Assembly (NCBI GenBank): GCA_947090765.1
Contig: OX352322.1
Location: 5,325,001 to 5,389,000 of the forward strand
Source: Pseudomonas sp. MM223
GTDB lineage: Bacteria > Pseudomonadota > Gammaproteobacteria > Pseudomonadales > Pseudomonadaceae
Direction: 5' to 3'
Length of the DNA: 64,000 bases
This document shows, in pieces, positions 28,005 through 37,126 of this stretch (position 1 is its first letter; the number at the start of each line of letters is the position of its first letter). The position numbers and the translations under genes were made by a program. Below the pieces are notes generated by a model. That model did no database searches, was not told where the DNA came from, and saw nothing but the letters and a program-made list of their open reading frames with translations.

Positions 28005-28469
28005 TCAGTGCGAAACGCGGCTGGTACCGTCAACCGTCATGATGCGCACGCGGTCACCCACGCGGAAGATTTCGTTTTCCTGCACGGCCTGCACGTAGGC
28101 ACGCATGCTGCCATCGTCTTCACGTACAGTGATTTCAACGCCTTGGGTGCGGGTCAGGCCTTCTTCTGCGGCAGAACCGGCCAAGCCACCGGCCACGGCA
28201 CCGATCACGGCAGCAACGATGCTGCCACGGCCACCGCCCACGGCACTACCGGCAACGCCACCGACGATGGCGCCAGCGCCACCGCCGATCGGGGTCTTGG
28301 TACCTTCGATCTTGACCGGGCGCAGGGATTCGATGGTGCCCATGCGCACGGTTTGCACGCGGCGGGCTTCATCACGGGAGTAGCTGTCACCGGTCAGGCT
28401 CGAGGCACAGCCCCCCAGCAGCAGCGACATGGTGGTAAAGGTCGCCACCAGCAAAGCGGATTTACGCAT
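28005..28469 (-). CDS. Glycine-zipper 2TM outer-membrane lipoprotein (SlyB-like)
   Basis: Using the ATG at 28469 (MRKSALLVATFTTMSLLLGG) the protein has 154 residues, with lipobox LLGGC and Cys at about 21. A glycine zipper (GAIVGGVAGSAVGGGRGSIV, then GAVAGGLAGSAAEE) at about 65-110 is followed by a small C-terminal domain with EITVREDDG. This is the SlyB/Pcp family of outer-membrane lipoproteins. SlyB-type proteins help envelope integrity. The gene faces a shared terminator with nhaA. Confidence 0.85.
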   Translation of the reverse strand: MRKSALLVATFTTMSLLLGGCASSLTGDSYSRDEARRVQTVRMGTIESLRPVKIEGTKTPIGGGAGAIVGGVAGSAVGGGRGSIVAAVIGAVAGGLAGSAAEEGLTRTQGVEITVREDDGSMRAYVQAVQENEIFRVGDRVRIMTVDGTSRVSH

Positions 28470-28616
28470 GGGTAAAGTCTCCATAAGTCAGGTGCTTATT
28501 AGACGCTGCACGTTGACGGCTGTCACGGTACAAACGTAATAAAATTGTTTTCATTCAGCCGGGGTACAGCCTGTGTGGTTGTGCCGTAGGCTCTTCAATT
28601 GAGACCAAGGATAGCC

Positions 28617-28850
28617 ATGGATTACTTCATCGTCGTGGTCACCACCGTTGCGGGGCTGTATTTCCATTGGTGGCTGTATGTGCGCATGCGCCGCTGGATG
28701 GACCGTGATCTGGCGTTGTCGCTGGCGGGGGCTGACCCTGCAAAGCGCGCGTTCATGCTGGAACGGTTGGCGCAGGCGCGGCAGGAGAAGGTGGGGCGTA
28801 AGCAACTGGCGGGGTGGTTGGAGCGCGAGGCCGCAGGTTTTACGAGGTAG
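28617..28850 (+). CDS. Small membrane protein, 77 aa, unknown function
   Basis: ATG at 28617 is preceded by the ribosome site AAGGA. The protein begins MDYFIVVVTTVAGLYFHWWL, one membrane segment, then RMRRWMDRDLALSLAGADPA and a basic helical tail ending GWLEREAAGFTR. It resembles small conserved Pseudomonas membrane proteins with no assigned role. It converges on pdxH. Confidence 0.65.
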   Translation: MDYFIVVVTTVAGLYFHWWLYVRMRRWMDRDLALSLAGADPAKRAFMLERLAQARQEKVGRKQLAGWLEREAAGFTR

Positions 28851-28873
28851 GGTCAGGACCCAGGTAACCACCG

Positions 28874-28905
28874 TGTGGGAGCGGCCTTGCGGGGGTGCTC
28901 CCACA
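28874..28905. repeat. Single short REP-like hairpin
   Basis: TGTGGGAGC at 28874-28882 and GCTCCCACA at 28897-28905 form a 9-base inverted repeat with a G-rich loop. It sits 24 bases after a plus-strand gene and 15 bases after the pdxH stop (in pdxH direction), so it can act as a stop for both. Confidence 0.7.
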
Positions 28906-28920
28906 GGACCGCATCACCAG

Positions 28921-29568
28921 TCAGGGCGCCAGCCGCTCTCGCAGCCATTGCCCGTCGATCAGCCGATAATTCAACCGGTCATGCAGGCGGCTAGCCCGTC
29001 CCTGCCAGAACTCGATGCGCTCAGGCAACAGACGATAACCACCCCAATGCTCGGGGCAGTGCGGCTGGGTGTCGGAAAACCGCGCTTCGGTAGCCTTGAC
29101 CAGGCCCTCCAGCTCTTCACGACCGGCAATCACACGGCTCTGCGGCGAAGCCCAAGCCCCCAGGCGGCTGCCCAGCGGGCGCACCTGGTAGTAGTCGTCC
29201 GACTCCTTTGCCGTGACCTTTTCCACCCGCCCTTCGATGCGCACCTGGCGCTCCAGTGCCGGCCAGAAGAACGTCATGGCGGCAAAGGGGTTGGCTTGCA
29301 GTTGCTGGCCCTTGGCGCTGTCGTAGTTGGTGAAGAAGGTGAAACCCTGCTCGTCGAGCCCCTTCAACAGCAACACACGGCAATGCGGGCGGCCTTCGCC
29401 GTCCACAGTAGCCAGGGTCATGGCATTGGCTTCCACCGGTACCTGCTCGGTTTTCACCGCATCGGCAAACCACTGGTGGAACAAAGCGAACGGCTCCCCC
29501 GGGGCCTGGGCTTCGGCCAGGCCATCACGGGTGTAGTCGCGGCGCATATCGGCCAGGGATTGGGTCAT
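28921..29568 (-). CDS. pdxH: Pyridoxamine/pyridoxine 5'-phosphate oxidase
   Basis: The 215-residue length is typical. It makes the cofactor pyridoxal 5'-phosphate with FMN and O2 in the cytoplasm. Visible family segments include [36 protein letters not shown] (FMN site), [20 protein letters not shown], and the C-terminal [24 protein letters not shown]. The OmpA-like lipoprotein gene lies directly downstream on the strand map (29587-30579 is transcribed first) with an 18-base gap, so the two may share a transcript. Confidence 0.96.
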   Translation of the reverse strand: MTQSLADMRRDYTRDGLAEAQAPGEPFALFHQWFADAVKTEQVPVEANAMTLATVDGEGRPHCRVLLLKGLDEQGFTFFTNYDSAKGQQLQANPFAAMTFFWPALERQVRIEGRVEKVTAKESDDYYQVRPLGSRLGAWASPQSRVIAGREELEGLVKATEARFSDTQPHCPEHWGGYRLLPERIEFWQGRASRLHDRLNYRLIDGQWLRERLAP

Positions 29569-29586
29569 TGCTGCGTTCCTTGACGA

Positions 29587-30579
29587 TCAGTTGGTCTTCG
29601 CAGGGCTGTTGGCAGCTACTTTCTTGTCAGCGGTAGCTTTCTTGGCGGCAGGCTTGGCGGCTGCCTTGGCCGGCGCGGCGGTTTTCTTGGCCGCGGTCTT
29701 GGCAGGAGCCTTGGCCTTGGCGACGGGCTTCTTCGCCGCAGGTTTCTTCGCTGCTGGCTTGCTGTCGACGGCCTTGGCGGCAGGTGCCTTGGCATCCTGC
29801 ACAGCAACCATCGAGGCCGGTGCAGGTGCCGGGGCGGCCTGCTGGTACTTGGCCAACAGGGCGACCATGGTGTTCTGCGGGGTCAGCAGCATTTCCACGC
29901 GGCGGTTCAGGGCACGGCCCTCGGCGCTGTCGTTGGCGGCGCGTGGCATTACCGAGCCCATGCCTTTGAGGGTCAGGCGGTCACGCTGCAGGCCGCTGAG
30001 GCGGAAAATGGCCGACACCGAGGCGGCGCGCTCCAGGCTGAGCTTTTGGTTGGCCGCTGCAACGCCGCTGCTGTCGGCATGGCCGAGTACCAGCACGGCA
30101 GTCTTGGGGTCGCCTTCGACGGTCTTGGCCACACGGGTGATCGGCCCGAGGGTCATTGGCAGCAACATGTTTGGGCGATCCGGGTTGTACGAGCTGTCCA
30201 CCGGCAGGGTTACCGCCAGCACATTGTCGCGGCGCTCCAGCTCAAGCTTGCTGTCCTTGATGGCTTCGCGCAGCTTGGGCTCGTACTCGTCCAGCCAGGC
30301 CTGGGTGGCCTTCTGGTCGATCTTCGGCACGACCGGCCCTTTGGCTTGCTTGTCATCACCGCCAAACGGCCACCACCAGCGGCTGGCGCTTTCGGATTTG
30401 GCATCGGCCTTGGCCACTTTTTCAGTGACGGCTGCCTTCACTTCCTGCTCGGCAACCTTGTCCGAACCGAAAGGCCACCAGCTGGAGCCACCTTCCTTGG
30501 AGCCGTCCGGGGAATGACTGGCGCAGCCGGTAACGGCGGTCAGGCACAGGGCGAGTGCTAAGGTTTTATGTGAAGACAT
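29587..30579 (-). CDS. OmpA-like lipoprotein with lysine/alanine-rich histone-like tail
   Basis: Starting at ATG 30579 (MSSHKTLALALCLTAVTGCA) the protein has 330 residues. Order: signal with lipobox VTGC, a segment with two WWPFG motifs (about 30-75), an OmpA/MotB-type peptidoglycan-binding domain (about 165-250: VLGHADSSG, SLERAASVSAIFRLSG, GRALNRRVEMLL), and a C-terminal tail of about 65 residues built of AAKKPAAKKPVAKAKAPAKT-like repeats. The tail is like histone H1/AlgP sequence and is unusual on an envelope protein. The longer frame reaching 30636 lacks a convincing signal and was rejected. Confidence 0.85.
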   Translation of the reverse strand: MSSHKTLALALCLTAVTGCASHSPDGSKEGGSSWWPFGSDKVAEQEVKAAVTEKVAKADAKSESASRWWWPFGGDDKQAKGPVVPKIDQKATQAWLDEYEPKLREAIKDSKLELERRDNVLAVTLPVDSSYNPDRPNMLLPMTLGPITRVAKTVEGDPKTAVLVLGHADSSGVAAANQKLSLERAASVSAIFRLSGLQRDRLTLKGMGSVMPRAANDSAEGRALNRRVEMLLTPQNTMVALLAKYQQAAPAPAPASMVAVQDAKAPAAKAVDSKPAAKKPAAKKPVAKAKAPAKTAAKKTAAPAKAAAKPAAKKATADKKVAANSPAKTN

Positions 30580-30678
30580 CAGCGATACACCATGAATTAG
30601 AAAGAGATTTTGCCAACGCACATGAAGCGTTGGCATTGAGGATAGTCAAAGGGTTGGGGCAATACCCGCATTACCCGA

Positions 30679-31824
30679 TCAAAGGCAATCGGCAAGGACA
30701 CGTACCAGTTTCTGGGCTCGTGGGTCCATGAGCACATATGGGCCGAGGGTATTGACCACAAAACCGAACGCCACATCGTGCTCCGGGTCGGCAAAACCGA
30801 CCGAGCCACCGGCACCGGGGTGGCCGAAAGCACGGGCGCCGAGGCCAAACGTGGCATTGGCCACATCGGGCTGGTCGAGCATGCAGCCCAGGCCAAAGCG
30901 GGTCTGGGTGAGCAAAGTGCGGTCCTGGCCAAGGCTGTGCTCGCGGGTCAACTCATCAAGCAGTTCGGATTCGAGCAAGCTGCCGTCCAGCAACCCGGCA
31001 TAGAAGCCCGCCAAGCTGCGTGCATTGCCATGGCCATTGGCCGCTGGCTGTTGCATGCGTCGCCATTCCGGCTTGTTGGTGCTGGTCAGGATCGCCGGCG
31101 GGTTGGTGAAGGCACGGGTCGACAGCGCCTCGGGTTCGCGCATGGTCACCTGCAGCAAGCGCTGTGCAGCAGCATCCCCGGGGTTGCCTTTGCCACGGGC
31201 GATATGCGCCACGCGGTGGAACTCCTCGTCTGCCAGGCCAATGTGGAAGTCCAACCCCAACGGGCGGGCGGTGCGGGCCACAATGGAGTCGCCTGGGCCA
31301 CGCCCATCGGCGCGACGGATCAGCTCGCCGATCAGCCAGCCGTAGGTGATGGCGGCATAACCGTGTTCGCTACCAGGTGTCCACCATGGCGTTTCAGCCG
31401 CCAGGGCATTGACCATGGCCTGCCAGTCATACAGGGCTTCGGCTGGCAGCAACTCACGAATGGCCGGCAAGCCGGCGCGGTGGCTGAGCAGCTGGCGCAA
31501 AGTGATCGACTGTTTACCCGCCTGGGCGAACTCGGGCCAGTAATTGGCCACTGGGGCATCGAGGGCCAACTTGCCCTCGCCCACCAGTTGCAGGGCGGTG
31601 ACGGCGGTGAAGGTCTTGGTGCAGGAGAACAGGTTGGCGATGGTGTCGCTGTGCCAGGCCTGCTGGCCATCCTTATCGGCACTGCCGGCCCACAGGTCGA
31701 CGACGGTTTCGCCCCCAACCTGGATGCACAGCGCAGCGCCACGCTCCTGGGAATCTTCGAACAGCGCGGCAAAGGCTTCGCGCACGGCTTCGAACTTCAG
31801 CTCATAGTGACCCTGAATCTGCAC
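30679..31824 (-). CDS. Serine hydrolase / class C beta-lactamase-fold esterase (EstB-like)
   Basis: This 381-residue protein has the SxxK catalytic motif in NLFSCTKTFTAVTALQL (about residues 64-80) and a YGW motif in HGYAAITYGWLIGELIRR. A glycine-rich region FGHPGAGGSVGFADPE serves as the third motif. These fit the family VIII esterase/beta-lactamase fold. There is no signal peptide, so it is probably cytoplasmic. It would hydrolyse esters or amides; its natural substrate is unknown. Start ATG 31824. Confidence 0.88.
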   Translation of the reverse strand: MQIQGHYELKFEAVREAFAALFEDSQERGAALCIQVGGETVVDLWAGSADKDGQQAWHSDTIANLFSCTKTFTAVTALQLVGEGKLALDAPVANYWPEFAQAGKQSITLRQLLSHRAGLPAIRELLPAEALYDWQAMVNALAAETPWWTPGSEHGYAAITYGWLIGELIRRADGRGPGDSIVARTARPLGLDFHIGLADEEFHRVAHIARGKGNPGDAAAQRLLQVTMREPEALSTRAFTNPPAILTSTNKPEWRRMQQPAANGHGNARSLAGFYAGLLDGSLLESELLDELTREHSLGQDRTLLTQTRFGLGCMLDQPDVANATFGLGARAFGHPGAGGSVGFADPEHDVAFGFVVNTLGPYVLMDPRAQKLVRVLADCL

Positions 31825-31914
31825 CCGCTGTACTCCGTACGACCATGTCCAAAAAAGGTGTGCATTGTTTCAGTAGTTGGGTGTTTTGCAAACTGGCTTG
31901 GGCCAAATGGTCGC

Positions 31915-31946
31915 TGTGGGAGCGGCCTTGCCGGGCCGCTCCCACA
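31915..31946. repeat. REP-like perfect hairpin
   Basis: A 13-base inverted repeat, TGTGGGAGCGGCC and GGCCGCTCCCACA, with a 6-base loop. It lies just after the stop of the glycoside hydrolase gene (which ends at 31955 on the minus strand) and upstream of the serine hydrolase gene. Confidence 0.8.
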
Positions 31947-31954
31947 ACCTGTGC

Positions 31955-34189
31955 TCAAGGAGCGGGCTTTTCCAGTTCCGCGCGCAATTGGCCCATTGCC
32001 TGCTGGTTGCTCTTGCGCACAGTGTCGACAAACCCCGGGTACGGTACATCGGTGATTGCCACCAGCCCGAGGTGGCCGTTCTCGCCGTCAAGCAGGCGGC
32101 CGCTGGCTGGCTGGTCGAGGTACTGGAACCAGTGCGCGCCAACGATCATCGGCTGGGCCAGGGCCGCTTTGAGGAAGTTGCCATAAGCCGGGCCGCGGTC
32201 TTCTTCGCGCGCCAGCTCCAGCGGCCCCGGCCAGAACGGCCCGCGATCGCGTGAACCAAACTGGAACTCGGACACCAGCACCGGCTTGTCCAGCTCGGCC
32301 AGGCGGGCGAAGTCATAGCCGTCCTGGGGCTTGAGGGTATAGAAGTTGAAGCTGAGCACATCACAGAACTCGGCACAGGCCTTGACCGCCTCTGGTGTGC
32401 TCACGGCAAAGCGGCCACCCAGCAGCAGGTGATTGGGGGCATGCCAGCGCAGTGAATCGGCAATGGTCTTGAAGTAGGTTTCGGCGAACACCTGCTGGAA
32501 GTGCTGGTAGTCGCGCTCGATTTCCGGGTGTTCCGGGTTGGGCAATGGCGCTTCGAAGCCAGGGTCTTCCATGAGCTCCCAGGCGGTCAGTTCGATGCCC
32601 CAGGCCTTGGACAGCCCTTCCTGGTTACGATATTTGTCACGTAGCTGCTTGAGGAAGGCACGCTTGGCCGGTACATCGGTGGTCAGGCGCAAAGTGCCGT
32701 AGGCCAGGCCATAGCGGGCCTTGGGGTCGCTGCCTGGGGCCGCCCAGGCCAGTTCGTTGTCGGCGAAGTAGCCGATCAGCCAAGGGTCGTCACGGTGATC
32801 ACGGGCAGCAATGGCCACGGCACGCTCGGTGGCCATGGCAAAACGCGGGTCGAACGGGTCGGGCATGCTGCCCCACCAGTCCATGCCGGTGCTGATGCTG
32901 GCGTAATCACCCACGATCGACAGCGGCAAGGTGTAGGCCATACGTTTGGCTTGGCCCAAGGCGGGTTCGCTCCAGTTGCCGACCGTGTTGAAACCCCAGG
33001 CCTGCAAACGGTCGACCGCATGGGCTTGCCAGCGGGTAGCGTCCAGTACCGGTGGCGGGCAGTTGGCAGGTTGCCCTTCTGCGGCAGGCGGGCAGGGCTT
33101 GCCGTAGGTACGCTGAACGTTGGCGGCATAAAAGTCGAACCAGCGCCCTTGCTTGAAGTTGCGCCCTTGCGACGAGGCATTGCCATCGTCGTTGTTGCCT
33201 TCGCCGTAGAATGCGGCCAGTGCATCGCCCTCGCCCGGCAACGCCTTGAACATGCCTTCGCGGCCGGCGACGTAAGTTCGCCCGCCATCTGCGGCAACGG
33301 CATTCACACCCAGGGAATAGAACGGGTGCCCCTGCGGCGTGACCAGGTACCAGCGGCCATCACGCTTTTCGGTGCGAAAGAAGCCCTTGGCCTCGAATGC
33401 TGGCCCGGCCAGCAACCCGCCGTAGCTGTCCAGTTGCTGCTTGCCACGCTCAGCCAGCCAGGCCTTGAGCTGCTGTTGTTCACGCGTATCGGCCGCCTTG
33501 AGCTGCTCGTCATTGGCCACCTTCTCGGGCCAGTTGCCCCGAGTGGACTGGCCATAGGCATCGATCAGGTCCTGGTACGCCGCCTTGTAAGCCTGGTCGT
33601 CATCCTGGATGCCGACCCGCTCGATCAGCAGGTTCTGCGCCACCTTGGGGTTGGGGATGCTCAGGCTGACCGAGGCCACCTGCTTGAGGTCTACCGCGCC
33701 AGCGCTGCTGGCCAGCAGCAAGCGCTGGCCAGCATGGCTCCACGGCATGGGTGGGCCGGCGCGCATGCCCTGGCTCAGCGGCGAGCTGGCCGTTAGCGGC
33801 ACCATCACGGTTTGCGCGGGGCCGGCGGGCAAATCGATACGGCTGGTCAATGTGCGGCCATCACTGCCTTGCACCGTGACATCCACCGTCAGCGCCCAAT
33901 CCATGGCACTTTGCAGGCGAAGGGTGAGGAACTGCCCGGTGGACCAATCCCACACCCCGCCTTGCGGGCTCAGGCGCAGGGTCGGCCGCTCGGCCGGGTT
34001 GAACACCACACGCCGCAACACCTCGCCCTCGGCCGTTTGCTCCGCGTTGTACTGCGGCATGCCGGCATCCTCGGTCGCCACATTGACCACCGAGGCCGGG
34101 CGCACGAAGCTGAACAGCGTCTGCTGCCCAGCCAGCAAGGGCGAGCTGAACAACAGGGCGAAAACGGCGGGCAGGGTGCGGCGGACCAT
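31955..34189 (-). CDS. Agarase-like glycoside hydrolase (GH-A clan fold)
   Basis: From ATG 34189 the protein has 744 residues with a signal peptide (MVRRTLPAVFALLFSSPLLA). An in-frame GTG at 34219 would add ten residues but leads into no better signal. Residues about 35-235 look like a carbohydrate-binding/beta-sandwich region and the C-terminal part is a TIM barrel. FADNELAW contains the expected acid/base Glu and LVSEFQFG the nucleophile Glu of GH-A clan enzymes. Similar proteins are annotated as beta-agarase or beta-galactosidase, but P. putida does not degrade agar, so the true glycan is unknown. Confidence 0.75.
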   Translation of the reverse strand: MVRRTLPAVFALLFSSPLLAGQQTLFSFVRPASVVNVATEDAGMPQYNAEQTAEGEVLRRVVFNPAERPTLRLSPQGGVWDWSTGQFLTLRLQSAMDWALTVDVTVQGSDGRTLTSRIDLPAGPAQTVMVPLTASSPLSQGMRAGPPMPWSHAGQRLLLASSAGAVDLKQVASVSLSIPNPKVAQNLLIERVGIQDDDQAYKAAYQDLIDAYGQSTRGNWPEKVANDEQLKAADTREQQQLKAWLAERGKQQLDSYGGLLAGPAFEAKGFFRTEKRDGRWYLVTPQGHPFYSLGVNAVAADGGRTYVAGREGMFKALPGEGDALAAFYGEGNNDDGNASSQGRNFKQGRWFDFYAANVQRTYGKPCPPAAEGQPANCPPPVLDATRWQAHAVDRLQAWGFNTVGNWSEPALGQAKRMAYTLPLSIVGDYASISTGMDWWGSMPDPFDPRFAMATERAVAIAARDHRDDPWLIGYFADNELAWAAPGSDPKARYGLAYGTLRLTTDVPAKRAFLKQLRDKYRNQEGLSKAWGIELTAWELMEDPGFEAPLPNPEHPEIERDYQHFQQVFAETYFKTIADSLRWHAPNHLLLGGRFAVSTPEAVKACAEFCDVLSFNFYTLKPQDGYDFARLAELDKPVLVSEFQFGSRDRGPFWPGPLELAREEDRGPAYGNFLKAALAQPMIVGAHWFQYLDQPASGRLLDGENGHLGLVAITDVPYPGFVDTVRKSNQQAMGQLRAELEKPAP

Positions 34190-34269
34190 AAGGCTGGGGC
34201 TCTCCTTCAGGCCCCTCACGGGCCCAAGACTGAGTAATGGACAACGCGCCGGCGCAAGTGCTCCGGCGG

Positions 34270-36414
34270 TCAGGAAATCTCCCGCCGGAATGGCGGCAGC
34301 GCATTGAGAATAGCCTTGCCGTAGCGCTGGGTGACCAAGCGCCGATCAAGCAAGGTAATGACACCGCGATCCTGCTCGGTACGCAGCAGGCGACCGCAGG
34401 CCTGGATCAGCTTCAGCGAGGCGTCGGGTACGGCAATTTCCATGAACGGGTTACCGCCGCGGGCCTCGATCCATTCCGCCAGCGCGGCTTCGACCGGGTC
34501 ATCGGGCACGGCAAATGGAATCTTGGCAATTACCACATGCTCGCAATAGGCGCCAGGCAGGTCGACACCCTCTGCAAAGCTTGCCAAGCCGAATAGCACA
34601 CTGTGCTGGCCATCGTCGACCCGCGCCTTGTGCTTGTTCAGGGTTTCCTGCTTGGACAGGTTGCCCTGTATCAGGACCAACTTGCGCCAGTCACGGTCCA
34701 GGCCATCGAACACGTCCTGCATCTGTTTGCGCGAAGAGAACAGCACCAGCGCGCCACGGGCATCTTCGACGATGTTCGGCAGCTCACGGATGATTGCCGC
34801 AGTATGTGCCGCTGCGTCGCGTGGGTCGGCCTTGAGGTCGGGTACCCGCAACAGGCCGGCGTCGCCGTGCACGAACGGGCTGGGTACCACACAGGTGACC
34901 GCATCACGCGGCAAACCCGAGCGCATGCGGAAGCGGTCGAACTTGCCCAGCGCAGTCAACGTCGCCGACGTTACCAGCGCACCGTGGGCAACGCTCCACA
35001 GGCTGCGGCGAAGCATTTCGGCGGCGAGGATGGGGCTGGCGTTAACTTCGATGTCGAACATCGCACCGCTCTCGGCCAGCGTCAGCCAACGCGCCATGGG
35101 CGGGCTGTCTTCCGGGTCTTCGGCGGTAAAGGCCGTCCACAGTTCCCAGTTGCCCTGGGCACGGGTGACCAGGCTACCGAACAGCGGGTACCACTCCTCG
35201 GCCTGGTGGCTGGCGATACCAATGTTGACCTCGCCGTCCATGCCTTCCTTGAGCAGGTCGGCCAGGCGGGTGAACAGGTCGTTGAGGCGGGCAAAGCCCT
35301 TTTTCAGCTCGATGCCCACTTCGCGCAGCTGTTCCGGCACGACGCCGCCTTCGAAGCGGTAGCGCGGGCGTTCACGGCCCTCGGTGTCTTCACTGGGGCG
35401 GAAGTCGGCAACTTGCTCGCAGAGGGTAAACATGAACTGCTGCTGGGTACGCACTTCACGCGCCAGCTCTGGCACCTGCTCGATGTACTTGCCCAGATCG
35501 CCGGGCAACGGGTGCTGAGCCAGCAGCTTGGTCAGGTTCTTGGCGGTCTGTTCCAGCCAGTCTGCGGTGGAGCGCAGCCGCGAATAGTGAGCGAAGTGGC
35601 CGATGGCCTTGTCTGGCAAGTGGTGGCCTTCGTCGAACACGTACATGGTGTCGCGCGGGTCAGGCAACACCGCACCGCCGCCGAGGGCCAGGTCGGCCAG
35701 TACCATGTCGTGGTTGGTAACGATCACGTCGACCTTACCCATGCCTTCACGGGCCTTGTAGAACACGCACTGCTGGAAATTGGGGCAGTGGCGGCCGGTA
35801 CACTGGCTATGGTCGGTGGTCAGGCGTGCCCAGTCCTGGTCCTCCAGGGCCTCTGACCAGCTGTCACGGTCACCGTCCCAGCGGTTGCCGGCAAGCTTCT
35901 CGATCATGCTGTTGAACAGCTTCTGGCTGCGCTCGTCGACCTCGATGCGGAAGCCTTCTTCCTCGAACAACTGGGCGGTGGCCGACTGGGCGTGGCCCTC
36001 TTGCAGCAGGATGTCGAGCTTGGACAGGCACAGGTAGCGACCACGGCCTTTGGCCAGGGCGAAGCTGAAGTTGAGCCCGCTGTTACGCATCAGGTCGGGC
36101 AGGTCCTTGAAGACGATCTGCTCCTGCAGGGCCACGGTGGCGGTGGCGATTACCAGGCGCTTGCCAGCAGCCTTGGCGGCCGGGATGGCGGCCAGGCTGT
36201 AGGCCACCGTCTTGCCGGTACCGGTGCCCGCCTCGACGGCAACCACGGCAGGTTCGCCGGCGCGGCGGCCTTCATCGTCGCAGGCAATGTCGCCAAGCAC
36301 CTTGGCCACTTCGGCGATCATCAGGCGCTGGCCATAGCGAGGCTTGAGGCTCTTGGCTTCGAGAAAACGCGAGTAGGCGCCCTGGATGGTGGCTTTGAGT
36401 TCGTTGCTGATCAT
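34270..36414 (-). CDS. dinG: ATP-dependent DNA helicase DinG
   Basis: This 714-residue XPD-like iron-sulfur helicase has Walker A in EAGTGTGKTVAYSLAAIP (about residues 60-80) and a DEAH-like box VFDEGHHL. Four cysteines (GRGRYLCLSK and CTGRHCPNFQQC) should hold the 4Fe-4S cluster, and a C-terminal helicase lobe ends FAEGVDLPG...ACGRLLRTEQDRG. DinG unwinds DNA 5' to 3', including R-loops and forks. The start ATG 36414 is supported by length. It is divergent from the small membrane protein at 36501. Confidence 0.95.
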   Translation of the reverse strand: MISNELKATIQGAYSRFLEAKSLKPRYGQRLMIAEVAKVLGDIACDDEGRRAGEPAVVAVEAGTGTGKTVAYSLAAIPAAKAAGKRLVIATATVALQEQIVFKDLPDLMRNSGLNFSFALAKGRGRYLCLSKLDILLQEGHAQSATAQLFEEEGFRIEVDERSQKLFNSMIEKLAGNRWDGDRDSWSEALEDQDWARLTTDHSQCTGRHCPNFQQCVFYKAREGMGKVDVIVTNHDMVLADLALGGGAVLPDPRDTMYVFDEGHHLPDKAIGHFAHYSRLRSTADWLEQTAKNLTKLLAQHPLPGDLGKYIEQVPELAREVRTQQQFMFTLCEQVADFRPSEDTEGRERPRYRFEGGVVPEQLREVGIELKKGFARLNDLFTRLADLLKEGMDGEVNIGIASHQAEEWYPLFGSLVTRAQGNWELWTAFTAEDPEDSPPMARWLTLAESGAMFDIEVNASPILAAEMLRRSLWSVAHGALVTSATLTALGKFDRFRMRSGLPRDAVTCVVPSPFVHGDAGLLRVPDLKADPRDAAAHTAAIIRELPNIVEDARGALVLFSSRKQMQDVFDGLDRDWRKLVLIQGNLSKQETLNKHKARVDDGQHSVLFGLASFAEGVDLPGAYCEHVVIAKIPFAVPDDPVEAALAEWIEARGGNPFMEIAVPDASLKLIQACGRLLRTEQDRGVITLLDRRLVTQRYGKAILNALPPFRREIS

Positions 36415-36500
36415 GGTCTGCAGGCGCCCGTAGGGCTGGATATATTTTCAGTGTTTCGCATGGGGCGGCTATCATACCCCGCTATTGCCCTTTATGCCGC

Positions 36501-36977
36501 ATGGAGATCCGGATGCTCGCCTTTGCCCTGCCCTACACACTGCATGTTCTGGCTGCCCTGGTATGGGTCGGCGGCATGTTCTTCGCCTGGCTGGTGCTGC
36601 GCCCGGCAACGGTTGCGGCCCTTGAAGGGCCTGCGCGGCTGCGCCTGTGGGTGGAAGTTTTCCGACGCTTCTTCGGCTGGGTCTGGCTGGCGGTGGCGAT
36701 CTTGGCGATAAGTGGTATCGGCATGTTGCACATGCGCTTCAGCGGCTTCGAAACTGCGCCGAAGTACGTGCAGGTGATGATCGGTGGGGGCATCGCCATG
36801 TTTGCCTTGTTCATGCGCATCCAGGCATTGCTGCTGCCGGAGTTGAAGGCGGCGGTGCAAACCGAGGACTGGCCGACGGGTGCGGCGGTACTGGGGCGGA
36901 TTCGGCGGATGGTGGGGGTCAACCTGCTGCTGGGCCTGGCCGTGGTCGCTGTGGCCAGTTCGCGGCTGATGTTCTGA
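36501..36977 (+). CDS. CopD-family small membrane protein
   Basis: 158 residues with four membrane segments; it begins MEIRMLAFALPYTLHVLAAL (start 36501, with ATG 36513 a possible shorter start). The pattern HVLAALVWVGGMFFAWLVLRP with a conserved His in the first helix, and IGMLHMRFSG, fits the CopD/DUF2269-like family of putative copper or heme-related membrane proteins. Function is unproven. A REP pair follows it. Confidence 0.75.
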   Translation: MEIRMLAFALPYTLHVLAALVWVGGMFFAWLVLRPATVAALEGPARLRLWVEVFRRFFGWVWLAVAILAISGIGMLHMRFSGFETAPKYVQVMIGGGIAMFALFMRIQALLLPELKAAVQTEDWPTGAAVLGRIRRMVGVNLLLGLAVVAVASSRLMF

Positions 36978-37007
36978 GCGCTGAATGCCTGAAGGCTTGT
37001 GTGGTCC

Positions 37008-37104
37008 CTGTAGGAGCAGCCTTGTGCTGCGAAGAGGCCATGACTGCCCCAAAAAGGCTTTTTTCTTACCGGCCTCTTCGCAGCACAAGGCTGCTCCTAC
37101 ACAG
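37008..37104. repeat. Paired REP element (GTAGGAGCAGCC type)
   Basis: Arms at 37008-37039 and 37071-37104 are reverse complements over about 31 bases. The element sits between the CopD-like gene and the convergent collagen-like gene, with a T-rich spacer containing GGCTTTTTTCTTACC. Confidence 0.88.
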
Positions 37105-37126
37105 GTAGTCTGAACTGCAGCACTGT

